Source of the DNA: Streptomyces sp. NBC_00341
Lineage (GTDB): Bacteria > Actinomycetota > Actinomycetes > Streptomycetales > Streptomycetaceae
Assembly: GCF_041435055.1 (NCBI RefSeq)
Contig: NZ_CP108002.1
Coordinates: forward strand, 4,588,001 to 4,652,000
Direction of reading: 5' to 3'
DNA: 64,000 nucleotides
The notes under the pieces were generated by a model that saw only the letters and a list, made by a program, of their open reading frames with translations, did no database searches and was not told the origin of the DNA. Below, one piece after another: positions 24,823-34,192 of the stretch. A program made the translations under genes and the position numbers. Numbering within the stretch: position 1 is the stretch's first letter; the number at the start of each line of letters is the position of its first letter.

Positions 24823-27800
24823 TCAGCGCCGGGTGCCGGCGGTCTCGGGCGGCAGGTCCTGCGACAGCAGCATGCGCAGGTCGTCCAGGCTCGGTGCGGG
24901 CATCGCGCCGATCCGGCCCGCCTGCCGGGTCATCATCGACTCCAGGATCTGCCGGGCCGCACGCGCGTTGCCGAAGGACTGGTCGCGCGGCAGGCTGTCC
25001 ACGTAGCCGCGCAGTGCGGTGATGGCCTCCGGGGCGCAGTCGTAGCCGTAGCCGGTGGCCTGCCTGGACAGGATCTCCAGCAGCTCGTCCGTGGAGTAGT
25101 TCTCGAACTCCACCGTCCGCGAGAACCGCGAGGCCAGACCCGGGTTGGAGTCGAGGAAGCGGCGCATCTCACGGGTGTAGCCGGCAGCGATGACGACGAC
25201 CTCGTCGCGGTGGTCCTCCATCAGCTTCAGCAGCGTGTCGACGGCCTCCCGGCCGAAGTCGGACGTCGCGCCCTCCGGGGTGAGGGCGTACGCCTCGTCG
25301 ATGAACAGCACACCGCCCAGGGCGCTTTCGAACGCCTCCTTGGTGAGCTGCGCCGTGTGCCCGACATAGCGGCCCACCAGGTCGGCGCGGGCCACCTCGA
25401 CGAGCTGGCCCCTGGGCAGGACGCCCAGGGAGCGCAGCAGGTCGGCGTAGAGCCGCGCGACGGTGGTCTTTCCGGTACCGGGCGGACCGGAGAAGATGAG
25501 GTGCTGGCTGATCTTCGGGGTGGGCAGTCCCGCGGCCCGGCGCTGTCTGGTCGCGCTGAGCAGGTTGACCAGGGCGGTCACCTCGTTCTTGACCGCCGTC
25601 AGGCCGATCATGGCGTGGAGCTGGGCGAGCAGTTCCTCGGAGCCCGGACCGTCGTCCGCCGGGGTTCCGGCGTTCACCGCCACGTCTTCGGGCAGCAGGA
25701 GTGTCAGGTCGCTCTCCGCAGGGTTCCTCATGGAGCTCAGCCGGAACGCCTGCCGGTCCACCATCTCCTCGAACACCCGGCGCGCGGCGCGCCCGTTGCC
25801 GAACGACGCGTCGCGCGGCATCCGCTCGTAGTGCGAGGCGAGGGCGTCCAGGGTCCGCGGGTCCAGCGCGTAGCGGTGGGCCGCGCACAGGTTCTCGGTG
25901 ATCGTCACCAGCTCGCCGACCGCGTAGTTGGCGAACTCGATGGTGCGGGGGAAGCGGGAGGCCAGGCCCGGGTTGGAGGAGAGGAAGGTGGTCATCTCCT
26001 GCGTGTAGCCGGCGACGATGACGGCCACGTCGTCGCGGTGGTCCTCCATCAGCTTCAGCAGGGTGTCGACGGCCTCCCGGCCGAAGTCGGCGCCGGATCC
26101 CTTGCTGTCGGACAGGAGCGTGTACGCCTCGTCGATGAACAGGACACCTCCGAGCGCCTCGTTGAACGCCTCGGTCGTCTTGATGGCCGTACCGCCGATG
26201 ACCTGCGCGACCAGATCGGCGCGGGATACCTCCACCAGGTGCCCGGAGCGCAGGACGCCGAGCTCCGCCAGGATGCCGCCGTACAGCCGGGCCACCGTGG
26301 TCTTGCCGGTGCCGGGCGGTCCGGAGAACACCAGGTGTCGGCTCATTTGGGCCACCGGCATGCCGAGTTGGGCGCGGCGCTGGTTGAGCTGGTTCAGGTT
26401 GACGAGTGTGCGCACCTGGCTCTTGACCTCGGCGAGGCCGACGAGCGAATCCAGCTCCTCCAGCGGGCCCTTGGGCTCCTTGGCCGTTTCCCCGGCGCCG
26501 CCGCTCGCGGTGTCCGCCGGGAGGGTGTCGCCCCAGGCGTCGGGGGCGACGTTGCCGGTGCTGTTCAGGTCCTCGACCGTGAGCCGTTCGTTCACCCGCG
26601 TCTGCCTGAGACCCGCGCCGCGGTTGTCGCGGACGGTGCAGCCGGTCACGGCGACGGGCTCGGCGCTGTCGATCCGGATGCCGTCGCCGACGCTGCCGAT
26701 GACCTGGGAGGAGGTGAGCGTGGCGCGTGAGCCGTTGTTGAGCAGGACGCCGTGGGCGCCGCAGTCGGTGATGTGGGCCCGCAGGACGGTGAGTTCGCCG
26801 TCGTTGTCCACCGTGATGCCGCCGGCCGCGGCGGACTCGATGCGGCAGTCCCGCAGAGCACCCCTCCCCTGCGCGCCGACGGACACGGTGGTGTCGGTCG
26901 CCGCCCGCATGACCGTGTCGCGGATCTCGGGGTTGCCGCCGGAGGCGATCCGTAGCGCGGCGCCGCCCGCCCGGTCGATCTCGCAGTGCTCCAGGCGGCC
27001 GCGCCCGTCCTCGGCCACCTCGACGCCGTGGCCGCCGGGCGAGGTGATCCGCGCGCGGCGCAGCAGCGGGTTGGCGCCGGTGACTATCCGTATGCCGGCG
27101 CCGGCCGCGTCCGCGATCAGCAGGTCGTCGAACTCCGCCGTCGAATCCTCCTCCAGCAGCACGGCTCCGCTCGTGTCCGCGCAGTCGCGCACCGCGCAGC
27201 CGGTCAGGGCGGGCGCGCTGGAATTGATCACGCGGATGGCGGGCGCGGCGGCGGTGTCGAACTCGCAGTCCTGGAAGGTGCCCCGGGAGCGCTCTGTGAC
27301 GGCGAGCCCGCTGCCCTTGGTGCGTGAGGTGCGGCAGTTCAGGAACTCGGGGTCGGCGCTCGCGGCCAGCATGATGCCGGGGCCCGAGGTGTCGGACACG
27401 GTGACGTGCTCCAGGACCGGGCGGGCGGAACTGGTGATGTAGACGCCGACGGAGGTGTCGTGCACGAAGGTGCGCACGACCCGGGTGCCGCTGCGGCCCT
27501 CCAGCGCGATGGACGGCTTGTCCGTGCCGGAGATGTCGCAGTCCTCCACCAGGCCCTGCGCCTCGTCGGAGGTCAGCACGCCGTTGGCGCGGGCGTCGCG
27601 GATCCGGCAGTCCCGTACGGTCGTTCGTGCCTCCGCGCCGATGACGACGCCGGAGGTGCCGAGGTTCTCGATGAGGCAGCCGGCGATGACGCTGCCGGTC
27701 GGCGCGGAGTCCACGACTCCGGCGCCCTTCGGGTTGCTGACCCGGCAGTCGCGCATGGCGAGCGAGCCCGACTCGCGGGCCAGGACGGCCGTCCAGCCGG

Positions 27801-28131
27801 AGCCGATGACCGTGCAGCCGTCCATCGCGACCTGGCCGCGCGGCACGTCGACCGCGGGCAGGTCCTCGCTCCCGCCGCGCAGGGTCAGGTCGGTGAGCAT
27901 GACGGCGTCGGCGACGAGGACCACGGCGGTGCCCCGGCGCGGGCAGATCTCGACGCTGCCCGGATCGCCGTCGGCGACGATGGTGACCCGTGTCCTGACC
28001 ATGAGGTTCTCCGGGTAGCGACCGGGGTGGACCCGGATCACCGCACCCGTGCGTGCCTTGTCCAGGGCATCACCGATCGTCCGGAAGCTGTCCGGCTCTG
28101 CCGACCCGACCCTGAGCAACTGCCGTGACAC
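24823..28131 (-). CDS. Right-handed beta-helix protein with two CbxX/CfqX AAA+ ATPase domains (EccA-like)
   Basis: This is a 1102-residue cytoplasmic protein. Residues 1-520 are a right-handed parallel beta-helix of repeating DC-containing rungs (RDCRIRDARANGVL, VEDCDISGTDKPSI and similar). Two tandem CbxX-type AAA+ modules follow. The first has Walker A GPPGTGKTTVARLYGG (K610) and Walker B GGVLFIDEAYTL. The second has GPPGTGKTTVARLYAD (K888) and GGVLFIDEAYAL. Each has a SNPGLASRF sensor region. Mycobacterial EccA is a TPR domain plus one such AAA module; here beta-helix and duplicated AAA replace that plan. It is divergent from mycP at the edge of the type VII locus, so a chaperone-like role with secreted substrates is inferred. 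Confidence 0.9.
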   Translation of the reverse strand: MSRQLLRVGSAEPDSFRTIGDALDKARTGAVIRVHPGRYPENLMVRTRVTIVADGDPGSVEICPRRGTAVVLVADAVMLTDLTLRGGSEDLPAVDVPRGQVAMDGCTVIGSGWTAVLARESGSLAMRDCRVSNPKGAGVVDSAPTGSVIAGCLIENLGTSGVVIGAEARTTVRDCRIRDARANGVLTSDEAQGLVEDCDISGTDKPSIALEGRSGTRVVRTFVHDTSVGVYITSSARPVLEHVTVSDTSGPGIMLAASADPEFLNCRTSRTKGSGLAVTERSRGTFQDCEFDTAAAPAIRVINSSAPALTGCAVRDCADTSGAVLLEEDSTAEFDDLLIADAAGAGIRIVTGANPLLRRARITSPGGHGVEVAEDGRGRLEHCEIDRAGGAALRIASGGNPEIRDTVMRAATDTTVSVGAQGRGALRDCRIESAAAGGITVDNDGELTVLRAHITDCGAHGVLLNNGSRATLTSSQVIGSVGDGIRIDSAEPVAVTGCTVRDNRGAGLRQTRVNERLTVEDLNSTGNVAPDAWGDTLPADTASGGAGETAKEPKGPLEELDSLVGLAEVKSQVRTLVNLNQLNQRRAQLGMPVAQMSRHLVFSGPPGTGKTTVARLYGGILAELGVLRSGHLVEVSRADLVAQVIGGTAIKTTEAFNEALGGVLFIDEAYTLLSDSKGSGADFGREAVDTLLKLMEDHRDDVAVIVAGYTQEMTTFLSSNPGLASRFPRTIEFANYAVGELVTITENLCAAHRYALDPRTLDALASHYERMPRDASFGNGRAARRVFEEMVDRQAFRLSSMRNPAESDLTLLLPEDVAVNAGTPADDGPGSEELLAQLHAMIGLTAVKNEVTALVNLLSATRQRRAAGLPTPKISQHLIFSGPPGTGKTTVARLYADLLRSLGVLPRGQLVEVARADLVGRYVGHTAQLTKEAFESALGGVLFIDEAYALTPEGATSDFGREAVDTLLKLMEDHRDEVVVIAAGYTREMRRFLDSNPGLASRFSRTVEFENYSTDELLEILSRQATGYGYDCAPEAITALRGYVDSLPRDQSFGNARAARQILESMMTRQAGRIGAMPAPSLDDLRMLLSQDLPPETAGTRR

Positions 28132-28396
28132 GCTCGATCCTCCTCGCTGTGGTGCCGCCGCCGTGTGACTCTCCCACCCAGGAGGCCGGCCGGGAACTGG
28201 TTCGCGGCCGGGGTACGTACGGCTGTGCGCACGCGCTGAAGGCTACGGGACCGGTCCGTCGATGTTCCAGGAGGGACAGCCGGGTTGGGGCCGGTTCCGC
28301 CGGGACCGTGCGGGTGTACGGGGCGGCCCGGCGGCGGACGGCCGCTGCGTCGGCTCGTGCGTCCCGCTCCTCGCGCCGTCACGCACGGCGCCTATC

Positions 28397-29605
28397 ATGC
28401 GCGCCATGCCCCGTGCCCGAGTTCGTTCCCGCCGCCGCCCCCGGGCCTCGGCTGTGGCCGCCGCCTTCCTGACCGCCGTTGTCCCGACCGCGCTGGGCGC
28501 CGTAGGGGCCGTGCCCGTCGCCTCCGCCGCGGCCGATTCCGTGGGGCTGCCCGTCGTGCGGTCCGCCCTGGCCGAGGACGACCCCTGCGTCTCGGTCTCC
28601 GGCAAGACGGCCAAGGCCGAGCCCTGGACGCTGGGGGCCCTGGGCGCGTCCCGCGCCCGGCCGCTCTCCCAGGGCGACGGGGTGACGGTCGCGGTGGTGG
28701 ACACGGGGGTGGCCAAGGAGGCGCCCGCGCTGTCGGGCCGGGTGACCGCGCTCGGGGCGGCCGGTGCGGACTGCGTCGGGCACGGCACCTTCGCGGCCGG
28801 TCTGATCGCGGCGACGCCCGGGGACGGCAGTGGTCCGGAGGGGCTGGCGCCGCGGGCCCGGATTCTGGCCGTGCGGGGCACGGACGAGCGGGGCGCGACC
28901 ACGGCGGGCCAGGTCGCCGAGGGGATACGCGGGGCGGCGGACGAGGGCGCCCGCGTGATCTACGTCGCCGTGGCGCTGGACGGCGGCAAGGCGCAGCTGA
29001 CGGACGCGGTCAGGTACGCGAGCTCCAAGGACGCGCTGGTGGTGGCCCCGGCGGCGCCGGACGCGCTGGCGAGGAACGAGGAGCCGGCGCCCTGGTACTG
29101 GCCCGCGGCGGCCCCGGGCGCGCTGGCCGTGACGGACTACGGCCCGGACGGCGGGCGGCCCTCCAACGCGCCGCCGGCCGGCGGCGCGGACCTGGCGGCG
29201 CCCGGCGACGCGGTGGTGAGCATCGGCCCCAAGGGCTCGGGTCACTTCATCGGTTCCGGCGCCTCGTTCGCCGCCGCGCATGTCGCGGGCGCGGCGGCTC
29301 AGGTCCGCGCGCGCTACCCGCGGTTGAAGGCCGCCGAGGTCTCGCGCCGGCTGACGGAGTCGGCGTATCCGGCCGCGCCGCCCCGGCTGGACCCGTACGC
29401 CGCGCTGACGGCCGTACTGACGGACGCCAAGGGCGCCGCGCCCGAGCCGCAGAGGGCGGCGTTGCCGCCCTCGCCACCGGCGGCGCCCCGCACCCGCGCG
29501 CTGGTGGTGGCGGGCGTGGGCGGCGGGCTGGTGCTCCTGGTGGCGGCGGGCGCGGTGGTGATCCCGCGCGGCCGGGCCCGGAACTGGCGCCCGGCGGGCA
29601 GCTGA
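28397..29605 (+). CDS. mycP: Type VII secretion-associated serine protease mycosin
   Basis: This 402-residue subtilisin-family (S8) protease has a signal peptide (RSRRRPRAS then a hydrophobic run to about residue 45). The catalytic triad is visible: D102 in VAVVDTGV, H129 in DCVGHGTF and S290 in GSGASFAAAHVAG. The Ser motif is GAS rather than the usual GTS. A proline-rich linker and a C-terminal membrane helix (about 375-395) with a short basic tail complete the mycosin layout. Mycosins anchor on the outer membrane face, stabilise the ESX channel and process some substrates. ATG at 28397 is chosen because earlier in-frame codons lack a signal-peptide pattern. It is convergent with eccC, with 57 bp between the ends. 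Confidence 0.9.
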   Translation: MRAMPRARVRSRRRPRASAVAAAFLTAVVPTALGAVGAVPVASAAADSVGLPVVRSALAEDDPCVSVSGKTAKAEPWTLGALGASRARPLSQGDGVTVAVVDTGVAKEAPALSGRVTALGAAGADCVGHGTFAAGLIAATPGDGSGPEGLAPRARILAVRGTDERGATTAGQVAEGIRGAADEGARVIYVAVALDGGKAQLTDAVRYASSKDALVVAPAAPDALARNEEPAPWYWPAAAPGALAVTDYGPDGGRPSNAPPAGGADLAAPGDAVVSIGPKGSGHFIGSGASFAAAHVAGAAAQVRARYPRLKAAEVSRRLTESAYPAAPPRLDPYAALTAVLTDAKGAAPEPQRAALPPSPPAAPRTRALVVAGVGGGLVLLVAAGAVVIPRGRARNWRPAGS

Positions 29606-29616
29606 CTCAGCCCGCC

Positions 29617-29656
29617 CGCCCCGCCGCCCCGCCGCCCCGCCGCCCCGCCGCCCCGT
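29617..29656. repeat. Five tandem 8-bp units between convergent mycP and eccC
   Basis: CGCCCCGC is repeated five times (the last unit ends in T). It fills most of the 57-bp space between the two convergent stop codons. It is likely a replication-slippage array. Confidence 0.7.
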
Positions 29657-29662
29657 CAGGGC

Positions 29663-32600
29663 CTACGCCGCGCCGTCGTCCTCCAGCACCGCCGTCTGCA
29701 CCTGGATCTGCTTGCGGCGCGTCACCCGCGTACCCCGGCCCGGCGGCAGGTTGCGGCCCTTGACGCTGCCCATGATGAAGCCCTCCGACGGGGGGCACGA
29801 CAGCAGCAGCGTCGGGGTGTTGACCTCCTGCATGCGGCGCAGCATCGCTTCGCCCAGGCCCCGGCCCGCCCCGGCGGCGGAGCGGGAGACGATCAGGTGC
29901 AGGCCGACCTCGTAGCCGAGGGCGAGGTGGTTCAGCAGCGGGTCGAAGGGCGCGTTCATGGCGCTGGTGCCCAGCATGTCGTAGTCGTCCACCAGGATGA
30001 ACAGCCGCGGCCCGTCCCACCAGTCGCACTTGCGCATCCTGGCCGGCGTGATCTCCGGACCCGGCACGCGGGCCGCGACCGCCCGCGCGGCGCCCGCGAT
30101 CAGCTCCTTCAGGGCGTCCATCGACACCGCGTGGCCCAGGCGGTAGTCGTCCGGGATCGCCTCCACCAGCTCACGGCGGTAGTCCACGACCATGATCCGC
30201 GCCTCGGCCGGGCTGTAGCGGTCCATGATGGCCTTGGCCGTGAGCCGCAGCATGTTGGTCTTGCCGCTCTCCGTGTCGCCGACCACGATCATGTGCGGGG
30301 TCTCGGAGAAGTCGTGCCACACCGTGGACAGCCGCTCCTCCTCCAGGCCGATGGGCATCTTGAAGTCGCCCTTGGGCGCCGGGAGTTCGGACAGCGGGAG
30401 CCTGGTGGGCAGCATCCGGACCGGCGGGGCCGGGGGGCCCTGCCAGCTCTCCCGGACCGCCGCCACCAGAGCGGCCACACCGTCGGACAGGTCGTCCGCC
30501 GACTCCACGCCGTCGATCCGCGGCAGCGCGGTGAGGTAGTGCAGCTTGGCGTCCCGGGTCAGGCCGCGGCCCGGCAGCCGGGGCACGGTCGCGGCGCGCC
30601 GCATGTCGATCTCGGAGTCCATGGGGTCACCCATCCGGAGCTCCAGGTGGGTCGCGGCCTGGTCCCGGATGGATGAGGTCAGCTCCACCCAGCGCGCGGT
30701 GGTGACGATCAGGTGGATGCCGTAGTTGAGACCTCGCGCGGCGATGGAGCCGAAGGTCTGGATGTACCGGTCGAAGTCCTGGCGCACCGTCGACCAGCCG
30801 TCGATCACGAGGAACACGTCGCCGTGCAGGTGCTCGGGGAACTCCCCCGCGGCCCGGCGGCGCCGGAAGTTCGCCATGGAGTCGATGCCGTTGTCCAGGA
30901 AGAACCGTTCGCGCTCCGCCAGCAGCGTGGTGACCTCGGCGATCGTACGGCCGACCCGCTCGGTGTCCAGACGCGCCGCGACCCCGCTGACGTGCGGCAG
31001 TCCGGCGAGACCGGCGAGCGCGCCACCGCCGAAGTCGAGGCAGTAGAACTGGACCTCGCGGGGGGTGTGGGTGAGCGCCAGCGCGGCCATGATCGTGCGC
31101 ACCATCGTGCTCTTGCCGCTCTGCGGACCGCCCGCGACGGCGATGTGCCCGCCCGCACCCGAGAGGTCGACGGTCAGCAGGTCGCGGAGCTGGTCGAAGG
31201 GGCGGTCGATGACGCCGATGGGGATGGTGAGCCGGCCCCGGTTCGGCGAGCCGGCGCTCGTCAGGCCGAGTTCGGGGTCCGGGGTGAGCGGCGGCAGCAC
31301 CTGGTCGAGGGTCGCGGGGAGGTCCAGCGGCGGCAGCCACACCTGGTGGGCCGGCGGCCCGGCGGTCAGCAGCCGCTCCACGGCGACGGACAGCAGGGTG
31401 TCGGTGGTCTCCTCCTGCTCGCCGGACGGCTCGGGCTCCGGGGTGTCCGGCAGCTGGCGCGGCACGACGTAACTGTTGGTCCACGGGACGGTCTGGCTGG
31501 CCACCCGCGCCTGGTTGGCGGTGCCCCGCCGCTGCTGGTACGAGCCGGAGACGTACGCGGCGCGGAAGCGGGTCAGCGCCTCCACGCCCGACTTCAGGAA
31601 GCCGCTGCCGGGCTGCGGCGGCAGCTGGTAGGCATCCGGCACACCGAGGACGCCGCGGCTCTCCATGGCGGAGAAGGTGCGCAGACCGATCCGGTACGAC
31701 AGATGGCTCTCCAGCTGGTGCATCCGGCCCTCGTCCAGGCGCTGGGAGGCGAGCAGCAGGTGCACTCCGAGGGACCGGCCGAGGCGGCCGATCATCACGA
31801 ACAGCTCCATGAACTCCCGGTGCGCGGCCAGCAGCTCGCTGAACTCGTCGACGACGACGAACAGGCTGGGCAGCGGTTCCAGCGGTACGCCGGAGGCGCG
31901 GGCCTTCTCGTAGTCGAGCGCAGAGCTGTAGTTGCCCGCAGAGCGCAGCAGCTCCTGGCGGCGCATCAGCTCGCCGTGCAGGGCGTCCTGCATCCGGGAG
32001 ACGAGGGCGACCTCACCGGCCAGGTTGGTGATGACGGCGGAGGTGTGGGGGAGTTCGTCCAGACCGAGGAAGGTGGCACCGCCCTTGAAGTCCACGAGGA
32101 CGAAGTTGAGCGTCTCGGAGGAGTTCGTCAGGGCGAGCGAGAGGACGAGGGTGCGCAGCAGTTCGCTCTTGCCGGATCCGGTGGCGCCGATCAGCATGCC
32201 GTGCGGTCCGGTGCCGCCCTGGGCGGACTCCTTGATGTCCAGCTCGACCGGCTCGCCGTCCGCGCCGACCGCGATCGGCACCTTCAGCCGGGAGGGTCCG
32301 GTGTGCTGCTGCCACAGGGTGTCCGGTTCGTGGCGGTGCAGGTCGGGAATGCCCAGCAGGGTGGTCAGTTCGACGTTCGCGGACAGTGGTTCCGACGAGT
32401 CGGAGGCGGTGCCCAGGCCCATGCGGTACGGGGCGAGACGACGCGCGAGTGACGCGGAGCCCCTCAGCCCGAAGCTGTCGGGCCGGCCGAGCCGGGTGGT
32501 CTGCTCCTTGCGCTCGCGGTCGGTGCGTACCAGCCCCAGGTCGTCCTCGGAGATCTCGAAGCGCAGGGTGCTCCGGCCGGGCCGCCAGGTGAGCGCCCCG

Positions 32601-33643
32601 CTCAGGTCCAGTACGACGGTGTTGCGGAAGCCGGCTCCGTCCACGCGGTGGCCGGCCGGGACGGTGCCCCCGTCCACGACGATCACGGTGAACGGCTCCT
32701 CGCGCCCGGGTACGGCGTCCGGGTCGAACTGGGGCCGCTCCATGAACTCGGCGCCGAGCAGGTGCTCCAGCTCCCCCAGGGCGGAGACGGTCATCCGGGT
32801 CGGGCCCGCCCCGTCGGTGTCGTGCGGGTGGAGGCTGTGCGGGAGCCACTTCGCCCACTCCCAGTCCGGGCGCCGCTCGTCGGAGACGCACAGCGCGATC
32901 CACACGTCGTCCGGCGAGTGGAAGGTGGCCAACTGCGCGATCAGGGAACGGACCACGGACCGGGTCCGCTCCTCGTCGCCCCGGAACAGCACCCGGGCCC
33001 AGGCCCGCAGGTAGACGGCGATGGGCTGCTCGGGCACCGTCGCGTAGGCACGGATGAAGCTGCGCAGGGCGTGCGCGCTGAGCGGTTCCAGGTCCTCGAC
33101 GGGGTTGGTCGAGTTCGGGGTCAGCTTCAGGCCCAGCTTCTGCTCGCCGACCGCCAGCCGGACCTCGCCGAAGTCCTCGTCCTGCGGGCGGCGTTCCCAC
33201 AGCCGGGTGGTGCCCACCATCGACCACAGGGCGGCTGGTTCGGGGTGGCGCCAGGCCAGGGCCCGCTGCTGGTCCACGATGGCGCCGCGCACCTTGCGCC
33301 GGATCTGGGTGAGGTAGCGCAGGTAGTCCCGGCGCTCGCCCTTCAGCTTCTGCTTGCGTTCGCCGGCCTTGCGCATGAACTGGCCGATGAACATCGCGGC
33401 GGCGCCGAGCACCATCATGCCCAGGGCGATGTAGATGAATCCGCCGCTGCCCCGGGTCATACCAGGCCGCATGAACATGAACATCATGGAAACCGACATC
33501 ATCGCCATGGGGAGATACGTCCACACGGCGGAGGTGTCGGGCACCGTCTCGGGGAGGACCGGCGGTTCCTGGAGATTCAGCTCCCCGTCGGGCATCTCCG
33601 GGCCCCGGCGTCGGGCCGGGCGGCGGAACAGGACCACACTCAA
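29663..33643 (-). CDS. eccC: Type VII secretion ATPase EccC (EccCa-EccCb fused)
   Basis: The 1326-residue protein has two N-terminal membrane helices (about residues 40-90) and three FtsK/SpoIIIE ATPase domains. Walker A motifs are GATGSGKSELL (K492), GGPQSGKSTMV (K844) and GDTESGKTNML (K1128). Only domain 1 keeps a full Walker B (VVVDEFSELL). Domain 2 has VIDGW, and domain 3 LVDDY. This matches EccC, where domain 1 hydrolyses ATP and domains 2-3 bind substrate signals. It is one chain, as in actinomycetes with unsplit EccC. The start is TTG at 33643, with AAGGAG eight bases upstream. It faces the eccD gene across a 549-bp divergent promoter region. Confidence 0.95.
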   Translation of the reverse strand: MSVVLFRRPARRRGPEMPDGELNLQEPPVLPETVPDTSAVWTYLPMAMMSVSMMFMFMRPGMTRGSGGFIYIALGMMVLGAAAMFIGQFMRKAGERKQKLKGERRDYLRYLTQIRRKVRGAIVDQQRALAWRHPEPAALWSMVGTTRLWERRPQDEDFGEVRLAVGEQKLGLKLTPNSTNPVEDLEPLSAHALRSFIRAYATVPEQPIAVYLRAWARVLFRGDEERTRSVVRSLIAQLATFHSPDDVWIALCVSDERRPDWEWAKWLPHSLHPHDTDGAGPTRMTVSALGELEHLLGAEFMERPQFDPDAVPGREEPFTVIVVDGGTVPAGHRVDGAGFRNTVVLDLSGALTWRPGRSTLRFEISEDDLGLVRTDRERKEQTTRLGRPDSFGLRGSASLARRLAPYRMGLGTASDSSEPLSANVELTTLLGIPDLHRHEPDTLWQQHTGPSRLKVPIAVGADGEPVELDIKESAQGGTGPHGMLIGATGSGKSELLRTLVLSLALTNSSETLNFVLVDFKGGATFLGLDELPHTSAVITNLAGEVALVSRMQDALHGELMRRQELLRSAGNYSSALDYEKARASGVPLEPLPSLFVVVDEFSELLAAHREFMELFVMIGRLGRSLGVHLLLASQRLDEGRMHQLESHLSYRIGLRTFSAMESRGVLGVPDAYQLPPQPGSGFLKSGVEALTRFRAAYVSGSYQQRRGTANQARVASQTVPWTNSYVVPRQLPDTPEPEPSGEQEETTDTLLSVAVERLLTAGPPAHQVWLPPLDLPATLDQVLPPLTPDPELGLTSAGSPNRGRLTIPIGVIDRPFDQLRDLLTVDLSGAGGHIAVAGGPQSGKSTMVRTIMAALALTHTPREVQFYCLDFGGGALAGLAGLPHVSGVAARLDTERVGRTIAEVTTLLAERERFFLDNGIDSMANFRRRRAAGEFPEHLHGDVFLVIDGWSTVRQDFDRYIQTFGSIAARGLNYGIHLIVTTARWVELTSSIRDQAATHLELRMGDPMDSEIDMRRAATVPRLPGRGLTRDAKLHYLTALPRIDGVESADDLSDGVAALVAAVRESWQGPPAPPVRMLPTRLPLSELPAPKGDFKMPIGLEEERLSTVWHDFSETPHMIVVGDTESGKTNMLRLTAKAIMDRYSPAEARIMVVDYRRELVEAIPDDYRLGHAVSMDALKELIAGAARAVAARVPGPEITPARMRKCDWWDGPRLFILVDDYDMLGTSAMNAPFDPLLNHLALGYEVGLHLIVSRSAAGAGRGLGEAMLRRMQEVNTPTLLLSCPPSEGFIMGSVKGRNLPPGRGTRVTRRKQIQVQTAVLEDDGAA

Positions 33644-34192
33644 GGAACCTTCTCCTTACGGGGCAAGGGTGGAGAGCGGGCGGGACGTCGTCGACGTCGC
33701 CGGGGCGCCGCCCGTGGGTGCCGGGCCGGGACACGACCGGCGCCGTACCGCCCGGACCGTTGTGCCGCCGTCGCGCGATGTCACAGCCTCGCCACAACCC
33801 GGCCCCGCCGTGTCACAGTCCTGCTACGTCATACGTGCGCCGTGCGGCAGACCGGTGCCACGCCACGTCGCGTGCCACGGCACCATCCGTATCAGGCCGC
33901 CCTCCGTGTCACGTGGCGAGGTCGCCACGCGGCCTCTCGTGCCATGCGGTCACGCCGGCTCGCGCGGCACCCGTGCGGTGCGCCGGCGGTCACACCGGCT
34001 TCTGTCCCGCGGGTCGCGGGCGACATCGTCCACAACAGGCGGCTGATACTACGATCATTCCGCCGCCCCCCAACAACCGGCCCTGTCCCGCGGCTTTGGA
34101 ACGCGTCCAGCGAGTGTGATGTCCGGCGGTGCGTCAGCCCGCGTTCCCCTGCCCGTACTCAGCAGTGAACCGGAGAAGCGTGAGCCATCCCG
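33644..34192. promoter_or_regulatory. Divergent eccC-eccD intergenic region
   Basis: The 549-bp gap contains no gene and presumably the promoters of eccC and eccD. It is rich in short motifs: TGTCACAG at 33779 and 33810, and GGTGCC/GGCACC (33854/33879) flanking CGTGCCACG-type sequences. Right before eccD, the best-placed SD (GGAG at 34172) precedes GTG 34180. That GTG opens only six codons and stops at the TGA within ATGAGTGA, overlapping eccD codons 1-3. Confidence 0.5.
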
